Origin: Pseudacidovorax intermedius
GTDB lineage: Bacteria > Pseudomonadota > Gammaproteobacteria > Burkholderiales > Burkholderiaceae_C
Assembly (NCBI RefSeq): GCF_003350475.1
Contig: NZ_QQAV01000006.1
Coordinates: 62,001-126,000, forward strand
DNA length: 64,000 nt
Direction: 5' to 3'
The translations under genes were made by a program, and so were the position numbers. Positions 55,637 to 64,000 of the stretch are shown one piece after another (position 1 is the stretch's first letter; every line of letters begins with the position of its first letter). The notes below the pieces were generated by a model. The model saw only the letters and a list, made by a program, of their open reading frames with translations, searched no databases and was not told the DNA's origin.

Positions 55637-55665
55637 AAGGCCCGCCAGCGATGGCGGGCCTTTTT
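55637..55665. terminator. Rho-independent terminator between convergent genes
   Basis: AAGGCCCGCCA (55637-55647) pairs with TGGCGGGCCTT (55652-55662) around a GCGA tetraloop, followed by T residues to 55665. It ends the esterase/Bug transcript and probably also the opposing MFS transcript. Confidence 0.9.
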
Positions 55666-55691
55666 CGTCATGGCGCGGGGCGCCGTCCTGC

Positions 55692-57032
55692 TCAATGGTC
55701 GTGGTGCAGGTAGCTCGCCTGTCGCGGCAGCCGCAGGCTGACCAGGAAGGCGATGACCATCATCACGGTCACGTACCAGAAGAAGCTCGACTCGATGCCG
55801 GCCGACTTGGCCCACAGCGCGGCGTACTCGGCCGTTCCGCCGAACAGGGCATTGCCCACTGCGTACGCCAGACCCACGCCCAGGGCGCGCACTTCCGGGG
55901 GGAACATCTCGGCCTTCACGATGCCGCTGATGGCGGTGTAGAAGCTCACGATGGCCAGCGCCGCCACGATCAGCACGAAAGCCACGTAGGGGCTGCTCGT
56001 GTGCTGCAGCGCGGTGAGGATGGGCACCGTGAACAGCGTGCCCAGCGCACCGAACAGCAGCATGTTGTTGCGTCGGCCGATGCGGTCCGACAGCATGCCG
56101 AACAACGGCTGCATGCACATGTACAGGAAGAGGGCGCCCGTCATCACGTAGCTGGTCGTCTTGATGGGCAGGCCCACCGTGTTGACCAGGTACTTCTGCA
56201 TGTAGGTGGTGAAGGTGTAGAAGATCAGCGAGCCGCCGGCCGTGTAGCCCAGCACGGTGAAGAAGGCGGCCTTGTGGTGGCGGAACAGTCCGGCCAGCGT
56301 GCCGGCCTCCTGATTGGTGCGGGTCTGCGCGCCCTGGGTCTCTGTGAGCGAGCGACGCAGCAGCATGGCCACCACGGCGGCGATGGCCCCCACCACGAAG
56401 GGGATGCGCCAGGCCCAGGCGCGCAGCTCGGCCTCGGTGAAGATCGTCTCCAGGATCACGATGGTGAGCACCGCCAGCAGCTGGCCGCCGATCAGCGTGA
56501 CGTACTGGAAGGACGAGAAGAAGCCGCGCTGGCCGCGAAGCGCCACCTCGCTCATGTAGGTGGCGGTGGTGCCGTATTCACCGCCCACCGACAGCCCCTG
56601 GAAGAGCCGAGCCGCCAGCAGCAGCGCCGGTGCCCAGGCACCGATCTGCGCATAGGTGGGCAGGAAGGCGATGACCAGCGAGCCCGCGCACATCATGGTG
56701 ACCGAGATCAGCATCGAGGTCTTGCGCCCGCGCCGGTCGGCGATGCGGCCGAACAGCCAGCCGCCGATGGGCCGCATCAGGAAGCCGGCGGCGAACACGC
56801 CCGCCGTGTTGAGCAGCTGGACGGTCGGGTCGGACTTGGGGAAGAAGGCGCCCGCGAAGTACAGCGCCGAGAAGGCATAGACGTAGAAGTCGAACCACTC
56901 CACCAGGTTGCCCGAGGAGGCGCCGACGATGGCGAAGACGCGGCGGCGCTTTTCCTCGGCGGTGTAGACGGGTAGGGGTGGGGTGGCGGAGGCGGGCGCG
57001 TTGCGGCCGGCCGGGTCGATGGAAGCGTTCAT
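55692..57032 (-). CDS. MFS transporter, metabolite:H+ symporter family (KgtP/ShiA-like)
   Basis: A 446-residue permease with about 12 membrane segments. The MHS signatures are [20 protein letters not shown] (about 37-56), [21 protein letters not shown] and [20 protein letters not shown]. Family members import alpha-ketoglutarate, shikimate, citrate or related carboxylates with protons. Single gene, convergent with the Bug receptor and divergent from an ABC transporter; a link with the neighbouring esterases is possible but not shown. Confidence 0.92.
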   Translation of the reverse strand: MNASIDPAGRNAPASATPPLPVYTAEEKRRRVFAIVGASSGNLVEWFDFYVYAFSALYFAGAFFPKSDPTVQLLNTAGVFAAGFLMRPIGGWLFGRIADRRGRKTSMLISVTMMCAGSLVIAFLPTYAQIGAWAPALLLAARLFQGLSVGGEYGTTATYMSEVALRGQRGFFSSFQYVTLIGGQLLAVLTIVILETIFTEAELRAWAWRIPFVVGAIAAVVAMLLRRSLTETQGAQTRTNQEAGTLAGLFRHHKAAFFTVLGYTAGGSLIFYTFTTYMQKYLVNTVGLPIKTTSYVMTGALFLYMCMQPLFGMLSDRIGRRNNMLLFGALGTLFTVPILTALQHTSSPYVAFVLIVAALAIVSFYTAISGIVKAEMFPPEVRALGVGLAYAVGNALFGGTAEYAALWAKSAGIESSFFWYVTVMMVIAFLVSLRLPRQASYLHHDH

Positions 57033-57393
57033 GGCAGGCGGTCCGGGTGTTCTGGGGTGTTGTTATGACCAGCGGCGAGCATGTCGCCTCCGCGGGCGCC
57101 GGGCTGTCAGCCAGCGGCGCGGCAGGGCGCAGGTCCGGTGCGAAGGTCCGGGCCTTGTCCCTGCGGCCCGCTCGTCATGTTCCAGTCAAGGTCGGCGCCT
57201 AGACTGCTGGCCGCGCCCGCCGCCCTTGCCAGCCGCGGTCGCCCGGCAGCCTTCGGCTGCCAACGCCGACCCGGCCTCGTGCGTTGTCGGCATGGAGGCG
57301 CACGGCGCCTTCGCCCCCCCCACTGCCTTGGCCCATCGCGTGGCCGCAGGCGCCGTCCGTCCAACCTGCCGCCTGCCCACGCACCGATCCGCC
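57033..57393. other. Long GC-rich divergent intergenic region with hairpin
   Basis: This 361-bp region separates the MFS and ABC permease genes. ORFs here are shadows with poor protein sequence. GGCAGCC-TTC-GGCTGCC (57245-57261) is a perfect 7-bp hairpin without a T run, placed about 130 bp before the permease start. It could be a leader structure or an mRNA stabiliser. No other clear element was seen. Confidence 0.4.
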
Positions 57394-59118
57394 ATGCGCC
57401 GCCGACTCCTGCCGCTCGAAGTCTCCAGCGCCGTGGGCAACCGCTGGGACTGGGCCCTGCTTCCGCTGATCCTGGCCGTGCTTTTCGGCCTGGCCTTCGC
57501 CGCCTCGCAGATGGCGCGACCCTACGCCGTGGGCGAGCCGCTGCCGCTGAGCCTCGATCCCACGATCCTGCCGTACTACCTTCTTCGCACCACGCTGCGC
57601 ATGTTCATTGCGCTGGGGGCCTCGCTGGTCTTCGCCTGCACCTTCGCCGTGCTCGCGGCCAAGTACCGGCTGGCCGAGCGGCTGCTGGTGCCGCTGCTGG
57701 ACGTGCTGCAGTCCATCCCCATCCTCGGCTTCCTGTCGATCACGGTCACCGGCTTCATCGCGCTCTTCCCGGGCAACCTGCTGGGTGTGGAGTTCGCGGC
57801 CATCTTCGCCATCTTCACCTCGCAGGCCTGGAACATGGCCTTCAGCCTCTACCAGTCGCTGCGCACCGTGCCGGCCGAGCTGGGCGAGGCGGCGGCGGTG
57901 TTCCAGCTCTCGGGCTGGCAGCGCTTCTGGCGGCTGGAGCTGCCCTTCGCCATGCCCGGCCTGCTGTGGAACATGATGATGTCCATGTCCGGCGGCTGGT
58001 TCTTCGTGGTCGCCTCCGAGGCCATCTCGGTGTCGGGCCAGAACATCAAGCTGCCCGGCGTGGGTTCGTACATCGCCATGGCCATCGAGGCACGCGACCT
58101 GGCGGCCATCGGCTGGGCCATCCTGTGCATGCTGATCGGCATCCTGCTGTACGACCAGCTCTTCTTCCGGCCGCTGGTGGCCTGGGCCGACAAGTTCCGC
58201 TTCGACGAAAGCGGCAGCGGCGAGGCCAGCCGCTCGTGGCTGCTGGACTGGCTGCGCCGTACCCGGCTGACCCGCGCCACCGGCGAATGGCTGGCACACC
58301 GCGCGGTGCGCACGCTGGCCTGGTTCCCGCGGCGCTTCGACGGCACCTCGGTGCGCGCCCGGCCGCGGCCGGCCAATCCGCTGGCCCAGCGCGCGGGCGA
58401 CGCGCTGCTGTCGGGCGCGGTGCTGCTGGCCATCGTCTGGCTGCTGCGATTCATCCACAGCGAGGTGGGCTGGGGCGAGGTGGGCCATGTCTTCCTGCTG
58501 GGCCTGTACACGCTGGTTCGCGTGCTGGTGCTGATCGCCATCGCCGCGGTGGTGTGGGTGCCGATTGGCGTGTGGATCGGCATGAACCCGCGCTGGTCCG
58601 ACCGGCTGCAGGCCGTGGCGCAGTTCCTCGCGGCCTTTCCGGCCAACCTGATGTTCCCGGTGGCGGTGCTGCTGATCGTGCACTGGAAGCTCAACCCCGA
58701 CGTGTGGCTGTCGCCGCTGATGGTGCTGGGCACGCAGTGGTACCTGCTCTTCAACGTGATCGCGGGGGCGTCCAGCGTGCCCACCGAGCTGCGCCATGCC
58801 TCGCGCAACCTGGGCCTGACCGGCTGGCTGCGCTGGAAGCGCTATTTGCTGCCGGCCGTGTTCCCGAGCTTCGTGACCGGTGCCATCACCGCCAGCGGCG
58901 GCTCTTGGAACGCCAGCATCGTGGCCGAGTACGTGAGCTGGGGCGACACCACGCTGCAGGCCCATGGCCTGGGCAGCTACATCGCGCAGATGACGGCGAC
59001 GGGCGACTTCCCGCGCATCGCGCTGGGCATCGGCGTGATGTGCGTGTTCGTCATGGGGCTCAACCACTTCGTGTGGCGGCGGCTGTACCAGCTCGCCGAA
59101 CAGCGCATGCATTTCTGA
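57394..59118 (+). CDS. Fused double ABC permease, NitT/TauT type
   Basis: A 574-residue inner-membrane protein containing two binding-protein-dependent permease units. Unit one (about 20-260) has the EAA loop ELGEAAAVFQLSGWQRFWRLEL; unit two (about 330-570) has ELRHASRNLGLTGWLRWKRYLL. This makes a complete channel in one chain, for a nitrate/sulfonate/bicarbonate-type importer. The ATG at 57394 (MRRRLLPLEVSS) is preferred to long upstream in-frame sequence of intergenic character, but its ribosome site is weak. The ATPase gene follows after a repeat-filled 142-bp gap; no binding protein gene is nearby. Confidence 0.85.
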   Translation: MRRRLLPLEVSSAVGNRWDWALLPLILAVLFGLAFAASQMARPYAVGEPLPLSLDPTILPYYLLRTTLRMFIALGASLVFACTFAVLAAKYRLAERLLVPLLDVLQSIPILGFLSITVTGFIALFPGNLLGVEFAAIFAIFTSQAWNMAFSLYQSLRTVPAELGEAAAVFQLSGWQRFWRLELPFAMPGLLWNMMMSMSGGWFFVVASEAISVSGQNIKLPGVGSYIAMAIEARDLAAIGWAILCMLIGILLYDQLFFRPLVAWADKFRFDESGSGEASRSWLLDWLRRTRLTRATGEWLAHRAVRTLAWFPRRFDGTSVRARPRPANPLAQRAGDALLSGAVLLAIVWLLRFIHSEVGWGEVGHVFLLGLYTLVRVLVLIAIAAVVWVPIGVWIGMNPRWSDRLQAVAQFLAAFPANLMFPVAVLLIVHWKLNPDVWLSPLMVLGTQWYLLFNVIAGASSVPTELRHASRNLGLTGWLRWKRYLLPAVFPSFVTGAITASGGSWNASIVAEYVSWGDTTLQAHGLGSYIAQMTATGDFPRIALGIGVMCVFVMGLNHFVWRRLYQLAEQRMHF

Positions 59119-59165
59119 GATCTCAGGCTCCACCCCCGTTGCTTGCTCACTTCGTGTAGCCGCCT

Positions 59166-59217
59166 CCCCCCTCCGGGGGCGACACCAGCGGCCCGGCGAA
59201 GCCGGTTCCGCGGTGTC
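59166..59217. repeat. Hairpin-forming intergenic repeat (Comamonadaceae-like)
   Basis: CCCCC/GGGGG (59166-59170, 59175-59179) is followed by a long imperfect hairpin at 59181-59217: GACACC/GGTGTC, GCGG/CCGC and CCGGC/GCCGG stacked around a GAA loop. I recognise this type of sequence, with the preceding GCTCACTTCGTGTAGCCGCC, as a dispersed extragenic repeat of Comamonadaceae genomes. It lies between the permease and ATPase genes of one transporter. Confidence 0.7.
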
Positions 59218-59260
59218 TCCCGCCAACGTCGTCCAATCTGCCAGCGAAGGACCTCACCAG

Positions 59261-60577
59261 ATGATTCAGGAACGCGACACCATCATCGACCTCCACGCCG
59301 TCGGCAAGGGCTTCCGGGCGGCGGACGGCACGGCGCGGCCCGTGCTGCAGGACGTGGACCTGCGCCTGGCCGCGGGCGAGATCGTGGCCCTGCTGGGCCC
59401 CTCGGGCTCGGGCAAGTCCACGCTGCTGCGCATCCTGGCCGGCCTGGTGCCGGCCGACCGGGGCGAGGTGCGCTACCGCGGCCAGCCGCTGCACGGGCCG
59501 GCGCGCGGCATCGCGATGGTGTTCCAGTCCTTCGCGCTCTTTCCGTGGCTGACGGTGCAGCAGAACGTGGAACTGGGGCTGGAAGCGCGAGGCGTGCCGC
59601 AGACCGAGCGGGCCCGGCGCGCGGCGGCGGCCATCGCGCTGATCGGCCTGGGCGGCTTCGAAGGCGCGCTGCCGCGCGAGCTCTCGGGCGGCATGCGCCA
59701 GCGCGTGGGCATCGCCCGCGCCCTGGTGGTCGAGCCCGACGTGCTGCTGATGGACGAGGCCTTCTCGGCCCTGGACGTGCTCACCGGCGAGCGCCTGCGC
59801 GACGACATCCTGGCGCTGTGGGAGGGCGGTCAGATGCCCACGCAGGCCATGCTGGTCGTCTCGCACAACATCGAGGAAGCAGTGCTGATGGCCGACCGCG
59901 TGCTGGTCTTCGCCGCCGACCCGGGCCGGGTGCGCGCCGAGCTGCGCATTGCGTTGCCGCGCCCGCGGGACCGTGACTCGGTGGAGGTGCGCATGCTGAT
60001 CGACCAGGTCTATGCGCTGATGACGGCCGGCGCCTCCGGCACCGCCCACGGCCCCAAGCATGCGGTGTTGGCCGAGCGCCTGCCTTCGGCCGACGTGGCG
60101 CGCATGGAAGGCCTGCTGGAGCTGCTGGTGGAGGACGACTTCCAGGGCCGTGCCGACCTGCCGCGCCTGGCAGACGAGGCCGAGCTGACCGACCACGACC
60201 TGCTGCCGCTCACCCAGGGCCTCTCACTGCTGGGCCTGGCGCGGCTGGCCGAAGGCGACCTGCTGGTCACGCCGCTGGGGCGCCACTACGCCGGCAGCGC
60301 GCGCGCCGGGCGCCAGCGCATGTTCGGCCAGCAGCTGCTGGAGCGCGTGCCACTGGCGGCGCACATCCGCCACAGCCTGGAGCAGGACCCGCAGGGCCAC
60401 ATCGCGGAAGAGCACTTCCTCGACCTGCTGCGCGAGAGCCTGGAAGACTCCGAGGCCCTGCGCGTGCTGCGCCAGGCCATTGAATGGGGCCGCTACGGCG
60501 AGGTGTTCGAGTACGACTTCCGCACCGGGATGATCCATCTGCCGGCGCCGGATCCGGTGGTGGCCGCCGACGGTTGA
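59261..60577 (+). CDS. ABC transporter ATPase with C-terminal AAA-associated domain, NitT/TauT type
   Basis: A 438-residue protein. The ATPase part (about 1-250) has Walker A GPSGSGKST, signature LSGGMRQRV, Walker B VLLMDEAF and H-loop SHNIEEAV. It continues with about 150 residues (VARMEGLLELLVEDDFQGRA...LTDHDLLPLTQGLSLLG...FEYDFRTGMIHL) resembling the AAA-associated C-terminal domain attached to some nitrate/sulfonate-type ATPases. The ATG at 59261 with AAGGA 9 nt upstream is preferred to a GTG at 59213 in the repeat. It powers the fused permease encoded upstream. Confidence 0.88.
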   Translation: MIQERDTIIDLHAVGKGFRAADGTARPVLQDVDLRLAAGEIVALLGPSGSGKSTLLRILAGLVPADRGEVRYRGQPLHGPARGIAMVFQSFALFPWLTVQQNVELGLEARGVPQTERARRAAAAIALIGLGGFEGALPRELSGGMRQRVGIARALVVEPDVLLMDEAFSALDVLTGERLRDDILALWEGGQMPTQAMLVVSHNIEEAVLMADRVLVFAADPGRVRAELRIALPRPRDRDSVEVRMLIDQVYALMTAGASGTAHGPKHAVLAERLPSADVARMEGLLELLVEDDFQGRADLPRLADEAELTDHDLLPLTQGLSLLGLARLAEGDLLVTPLGRHYAGSARAGRQRMFGQQLLERVPLAAHIRHSLEQDPQGHIAEEHFLDLLRESLEDSEALRVLRQAIEWGRYGEVFEYDFRTGMIHLPAPDPVVAADG

Positions 60578-60701
60578 GCGCGGCTTGCCCCAGTCGGGCG
60601 TCGATGCTTCCACCCAACGAGGTGAGGCGCGCGCGCCGTCCGTTCAGGGGAGTAAACAACATCAAATTCGATAGCGCGCTTCATTAACATTCCTTGGACT
60701 C

Positions 60702-60717
60702 CGGGCCATTCGGCCCG
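60702..60717 (+). promoter_or_regulatory. Hairpin in the leader of the surface lipoprotein gene
   Basis: CGGGCC-ATTC-GGCCCG is a 6-bp hairpin in the 170-bp gap before the lipoprotein gene, downstream of an AT-richer block (about 60655-60692) that probably holds the promoter. No T run follows, so it is more likely a 5' leader structure than a terminator. Confidence 0.35.
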
Positions 60718-60747
60718 AGAGCAATCCAATCAATGAGGGGAATGTGG

Positions 60748-62523
60748 ATGAGGGTATTGGGTTACGCGATTTCCTTGGCGCTGGCTGGCGTCGTGACGGG
60801 CTGTGGAGGGGGCGGCGGCGGCGGCGGAGGAGGGGGCTTCTTTCCGGTCGTGTCTTCCGCACCCGCGCCCGCGCCTGCACCATCGCCCTCGGCGCCGCCT
60901 GTCGCCGACACGACGCGGCCGACCGTCCTGGCCTTTGTGCCCGCGGCCGGCAATGACGTACCTCGCACCACGGAGATCTCGGCGACTTTCAGCGAAGGCT
61001 TGCGCGCGTCGACGGTGACGGACAGCAATGTTCAGATTTCTCGCTCGGGCGCCGCCGTGGACGGGGTCCTGAGCTACGACGCCACGCTTCACAAAGTCTC
61101 TTTTGCGCCAGCGCAGACGCTCGACCTCTTGGCCACCTACACGGTGACGGCGCGAACCGGCCTGCAGGATCTGGCCGGCAACGGCCTGGCCGCGGAGCGA
61201 TCCTGGTCGTTCCGCACGGCCGATGGGGTGTGGGAAACGCCTCGCCAACTGGATGCCGAGAGGACGGCCGTTTCTGGCAACCCGGTCACGGCGCAGGACA
61301 GCCAAGGCAACATCGTGGTCGTCTGGTCCAGCCAGGCATCCAGCGGCTGGTATGAGATTCGCAGCGCGACGCGGACGGAGAGCGGCGCGTGGGGCGGGTT
61401 CCGAACGCTCAGCGTGCCGGGGAACCGCAATGCCTTGCTTCCGCAGGTGGGTTTCGACCGCCAAGGCGGTGGTTTGGCGATCTGGTCCCAATTTGACGGG
61501 TCCGGGGTCGAAATATGGTCGTCGCGCTTCCTGAAGGACGGTGGATGGCAAACGCCCGTGCGCCTCGACAGCGGCCTGGATGTCGGGGACGCCTCGCTGG
61601 CGGTTGGTGCCGACGGCAATGGTTTTGCTGTGTGGGCCAAGCAGGTCGCACCCTATGGCAATCCGGATGCCTGGGCGGCGCGATTCACGGTCGAGGGTGG
61701 CTGGCAGGCTCCGGTGCGGCTGGGCAGTTCGGCCAACAGCAGCTTTTACGACAAGGTCGAACAGCCGCAGGTGGCGATCGATGCGGCAGGCAACGCGTAT
61801 GCGCTGTGGGTGCAGCGGACCAGCGACGCGCCGGTGTGGGCTGCACGCTACGAGCTGGGCACTGGCTGGCAGCCCGCTGTTTCGCTGGGCGCCACCCGGC
61901 TGGGCGATCCGTTCGCGCCCCGACTGGCGATTTCCGGCTCCGGCCAGGTCATGGCGTTGTGGAACTCCTTCGTCTATGCAGGAGGGCCCTACCGCTTCGA
62001 TCTGTGGTGGAGCACGCTGGGTGGGACTGGCGGTACATGGACCACGCCTGCGCTGCTCGAAACGGACGATTCCGGCAATGCGTTGAGGCAGGTCCTGGTG
62101 GCGGACAGCACAGGCAGCTTCCATGCCGTCTGGCAGCAGTACCTTTCCGACTATCGCAGCGATCTCCTGTATCGACGGTATACGCCAGGCTCAGGCTGGA
62201 GCACGGCCACCACGGTCAGCACGACGAACGGGACGTATTGGCAGAACCGCATGCCCAGCCTCGTGGCGGACCGCAATGGCCACCTGATGCTGATGTGGGG
62301 AGCCTACCAGTCGGGCTATGGTGGAGATCAGGAGGGCACCTTCGCCAGACGCTATGTATCTGGCGAAGGTTGGCAAGCCACCCGCCGCGTCGGGGCAGCC
62401 GGTGCCTCTGCAGCGATGTTCACCTCCCTGGCGATCCGGCCGAATGGCACCATCGCGGCGAGCTGGATGGAGCCATCGGAGCTCCGAAGCGACGGACCGG
62501 TCTCGGCCTCCGTTTTCAGGTAG
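60748..62523 (+). CDS. Large lipoprotein with Ig-like domain and WD/kelch-like repeats
   Basis: A 591-residue protein. The signal peptide ends in VVTGC, followed directly by a run of glycines and a Pro/Ala linker. Residues about 50-150 form a Big_5-like domain (TRPTVLAFVPAAGNDVPRTT...LDLLATYTVTARTGLQDLAG). The rest has some seven repeats of about 50-60 residues with a W-x-x-P-x-x-L start and a VWAR/LWxQ strand, probably a beta-propeller. The ATG at 60748 is favoured by GAGGGG 7 nt upstream; ATGs at 60733 and 60742 are alternatives. Codon use is looser than in neighbouring genes. Surface adhesion or sugar binding is possible; function unknown. Confidence 0.78.
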   Translation: MRVLGYAISLALAGVVTGCGGGGGGGGGGGFFPVVSSAPAPAPAPSPSAPPVADTTRPTVLAFVPAAGNDVPRTTEISATFSEGLRASTVTDSNVQISRSGAAVDGVLSYDATLHKVSFAPAQTLDLLATYTVTARTGLQDLAGNGLAAERSWSFRTADGVWETPRQLDAERTAVSGNPVTAQDSQGNIVVVWSSQASSGWYEIRSATRTESGAWGGFRTLSVPGNRNALLPQVGFDRQGGGLAIWSQFDGSGVEIWSSRFLKDGGWQTPVRLDSGLDVGDASLAVGADGNGFAVWAKQVAPYGNPDAWAARFTVEGGWQAPVRLGSSANSSFYDKVEQPQVAIDAAGNAYALWVQRTSDAPVWAARYELGTGWQPAVSLGATRLGDPFAPRLAISGSGQVMALWNSFVYAGGPYRFDLWWSTLGGTGGTWTTPALLETDDSGNALRQVLVADSTGSFHAVWQQYLSDYRSDLLYRRYTPGSGWSTATTVSTTNGTYWQNRMPSLVADRNGHLMLMWGAYQSGYGGDQEGTFARRYVSGEGWQATRRVGAAGASAAMFTSLAIRPNGTIAASWMEPSELRSDGPVSASVFR

Positions 62524-62530
62524 CGCGGCC

Positions 62531-63349
62531 TCAGGGGCGGCGTTGATCCTCCTGTTCCGCTGCCGAGCAGGTTCGAAGCAGAAGGGGAAGCGCCTGTGCC
62601 GCCGTTGCCCGCCAATGCACATCGCCCGGTGCCATGCCCGCCATGGCATCGGGATTGATCACTACCACGGGGCGGCCTCGATCCCGCGCCAGATCGGCCA
62701 GGCCGGCGGCCGGCTGCACCACGCCGGAGGTGCCGACCACGAGCAGCAGGTCGGCTTCGGTCACGGCGGCCATCGCGCGGCGCCATGGGCCTTGCGGCAG
62801 CGCCTCGCCAAACCAGACGACGCCAGGACGGATGCGTCCGCCGCAACGGACGCAGCGGGGCGGCTCCAGCCGCTCCACGGGTTCAGCCGACCACGGGGCG
62901 GACTCCGCGTCCTCCATGCGATGCGGCAAGCCACAGTCGAAGCAGCGCGGCGTGAACAGGCTGCCGTGCAGGTGGACCACGTCCTCGCTGCCGGCCCGCT
63001 CGTGCAGGTCGTCCACGTTCTGCGTCACGACGCTGACCCGCTCCACGCCTGGCCGGCGCACGAGTTGGGCCAGGGCCCGATGTCCGGCGTTGGGCTGTGC
63101 CCGTGTCACCACCTGCGTGCGCCAGGCATACCAGGCCCAGACCAGCGGCGGGTCGCGCAGGAAGGCCCCGGGCGTGGCCAGCTCGGTCGGATCGAAGCGG
63201 GCCCAAAGGCCGTTGCGCGTGCCGCGGAAGGTGGGAATGCCGCTCTCGGCCGACATGCCCGCCCCGGTGAGGACGGCGATGCGGCGAGCGTTCTTGAGAA
63301 GGGTGGGCAGGCCAGGCGGCATGGACGGCATCGGGGCGGCGGTGTTCAT
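62531..63349 (-). CDS. NAD-dependent protein deacylase (sirtuin, Sir2/CobB class)
   Basis: A 272-residue sirtuin: NAD motifs VLTGAGMSAESGIPTFR and TQNVDDLHERAG, catalytic His in VHLHGSLF, and a structural zinc site CFDCG with CVRCGG. It removes acyl groups from protein lysines using NAD. The start MNTAAPMPS at 63349 avoids overlap with the divergent gene at 63366; earlier in-frame ATGs exist. It converges with the lipoprotein gene, 7 bp apart. Confidence 0.93.
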   Translation of the reverse strand: MNTAAPMPSMPPGLPTLLKNARRIAVLTGAGMSAESGIPTFRGTRNGLWARFDPTELATPGAFLRDPPLVWAWYAWRTQVVTRAQPNAGHRALAQLVRRPGVERVSVVTQNVDDLHERAGSEDVVHLHGSLFTPRCFDCGLPHRMEDAESAPWSAEPVERLEPPRCVRCGGRIRPGVVWFGEALPQGPWRRAMAAVTEADLLLVVGTSGVVQPAAGLADLARDRGRPVVVINPDAMAGMAPGDVHWRATAAQALPLLLRTCSAAEQEDQRRP

Positions 63350-63365
63350 GGCTACAGTCTGCGCC

Positions 63366-63899
63366 ATGACCCCTGCGCTCTGCACACTGATGGCGGACTA
63401 CAACCGCTGGATGAACGAACGGCTCTACGACGCGGCCGCCACGCTGCCGGAGGCGGCGCTGTTCGAGGACCGCGGGGCCTTCTTCGGCTCGCTGTTCGCC
63501 ACACTGGGTCATATCGTGGCGGCCGACCTGATCTGGCTGAACCGCTTCGTCCAGCTGCCGGCGCTGGCCGAACTGCGCGGGCCGCTCTCCGCGCTGCCGG
63601 CCCCGACGGGCCTGCGTGACCGCGTGGCCGACAGCCTTCCGATGCTCCGGGAGCGCCGGGTGCAGACCGATGTCGTGATCTGCGACATGGTCCGGCGGCT
63701 GGAGCCGGTTCATTTCGATGAGGTGGTCCGCTACGGCAACACCGCCGGAGCCAGCCAGGCCAAGCGCTTCGGTCCGCTGCTGCAGCACTTCTTCAACCAC
63801 CAGACGCATCACCGCGGCCAGGCCAGCACGCTGCTGTTCCAGGCGGGCGTGGATGTGGGCGTGACCGACCTGAATGCGCTCATTCCTCACGAGGCCTGA
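63366..63899 (+). CDS. DinB-fold (DinB/YfiT-like) metal-binding protein
   Basis: A 177-residue four-helix-bundle protein of the damage-inducible DinB superfamily (unrelated to polymerase IV). Metal ligands are expected in LGHIVAADLIWLNRF and HFFNHQTHHRGQASTLL (His-x3-His). Such proteins act as thiol-dependent transferases or isomerases, or have unknown roles. It is divergent from the sirtuin gene with only 16 bp between starts. Confidence 0.88.
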   Translation: MTPALCTLMADYNRWMNERLYDAAATLPEAALFEDRGAFFGSLFATLGHIVAADLIWLNRFVQLPALAELRGPLSALPAPTGLRDRVADSLPMLRERRVQTDVVICDMVRRLEPVHFDEVVRYGNTAGASQAKRFGPLLQHFFNHQTHHRGQASTLLFQAGVDVGVTDLNALIPHEA

Positions 63900-63915
63900 T
63901 GCAGACCGGAACGGG

Positions 63916-64000
63916 TCAGTCGTTGGGGCTGACCTGCGCGCAGCAGCGCCGCGAGGTTGCCGGCGCCGCGCAGCCGCTGAAAAGCCGGGCGCCCCCGAAG
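63916..64000 (-). CDS. C-terminal end of a truncated minus-strand gene
   Basis: The minus strand entering from the right edge is open to a TGA at 63916-63918. Its last residues read SGCAAPATSRRCCAQVSPND. Of the three frames this one has the strongest third-position GC bias and ends 17 bp after the DinB-fold gene, a normal convergent spacing. Another open frame extends to 63887 but overlaps that gene. Product not recognisable from 28 codons. Confidence 0.35.
   Translation of the reverse strand, partial: FGGARLFSGCAAPATSRRCCAQVSPND

Noticed and set aside
63887-64000. Alternative truncated minus-strand frame ending at 63887
   Set aside because: It overlaps the DinB-fold gene and has weaker third-position GC bias than the frame ending at 63916.

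Overview
The window is high-GC bacterial DNA, strongly GC-biased at third codon positions and densely packed. Gene content points to a beta-proteobacterium of the order Burkholderiales, probably Comamonadaceae or a close relative. Supporting signs are three tripartite-tricarboxylate (Bug-type) solute receptors, many LysR regulators, a tsa-like toluenesulfonate operon, and a long hairpin repeat and a REP-like inverted pair of kinds I associate with this group. The assignment comes from gene content only. Both window edges cut a gene.

Layout. 1-1477: a truncated secreted nuclease and two tiny membrane proteins. 1808-12403: a LysR regulator followed by a tightly coupled operon: flavin monooxygenase, complete oligopeptide-type ABC importer with ATPases and binding protein, BAAT-type acyl hydrolase, and a fused double CMD/AhpD protein. 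It looks like import followed by oxidation of an unknown small molecule. 12414-18691: a divergent LysR/Rieske cluster with the order and protein features of tsaR-tsaMBCD, plus an orphan Bug receptor. 18713-26145: a complete minus-strand Nit1C cluster (MSMEG_0572 family protein, nitrilase, radical SAM, GNAT, AIR-synthase-like, glycosyltransferase, MSMEG_0570 family protein, flavoprotein), divergent from a MocR-type regulator at 26502-27893. Nit1C clusters have been linked to cyanide assimilation in pseudomonads and to nitrogen starvation in cyanobacteria, but their chemistry is unresolved. This is the best candidate for an incompletely described system here.

27911-41423 is mostly housekeeping: tRNA-Leu(CAA), cysM, NUDIX hydrolase, TusA-like protein, galU, valS, yaaA, prolyl-4-hydroxylase-like dioxygenase, alpha/beta hydrolase, queF, a receiver plus histidine-phosphotransfer-like pair, topoisomerase IB and DNA polymerase IV. 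41570-48235 is an RND multidrug efflux operon (outer-membrane lipoprotein, pump, adaptor) with a divergent TetR repressor and a readable promoter/operator region. 48265-55612 holds a LysR + Bug receptor pair divergent from two secreted esterase-like proteins and another Bug receptor, suggesting ester scavenging with uptake of a carboxylate. 55692-60577 has an MHS-type MFS permease and a NitT/TauT-type ABC transporter with a fused permease and an ATPase carrying an extra C-terminal domain, without a binding protein. 60748-64000 has a propeller-like surface lipoprotein, a sirtuin, a DinB-fold protein and the end of a truncated gene.

All functions are read from sequence motifs and remembered family features. 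No database search was run.
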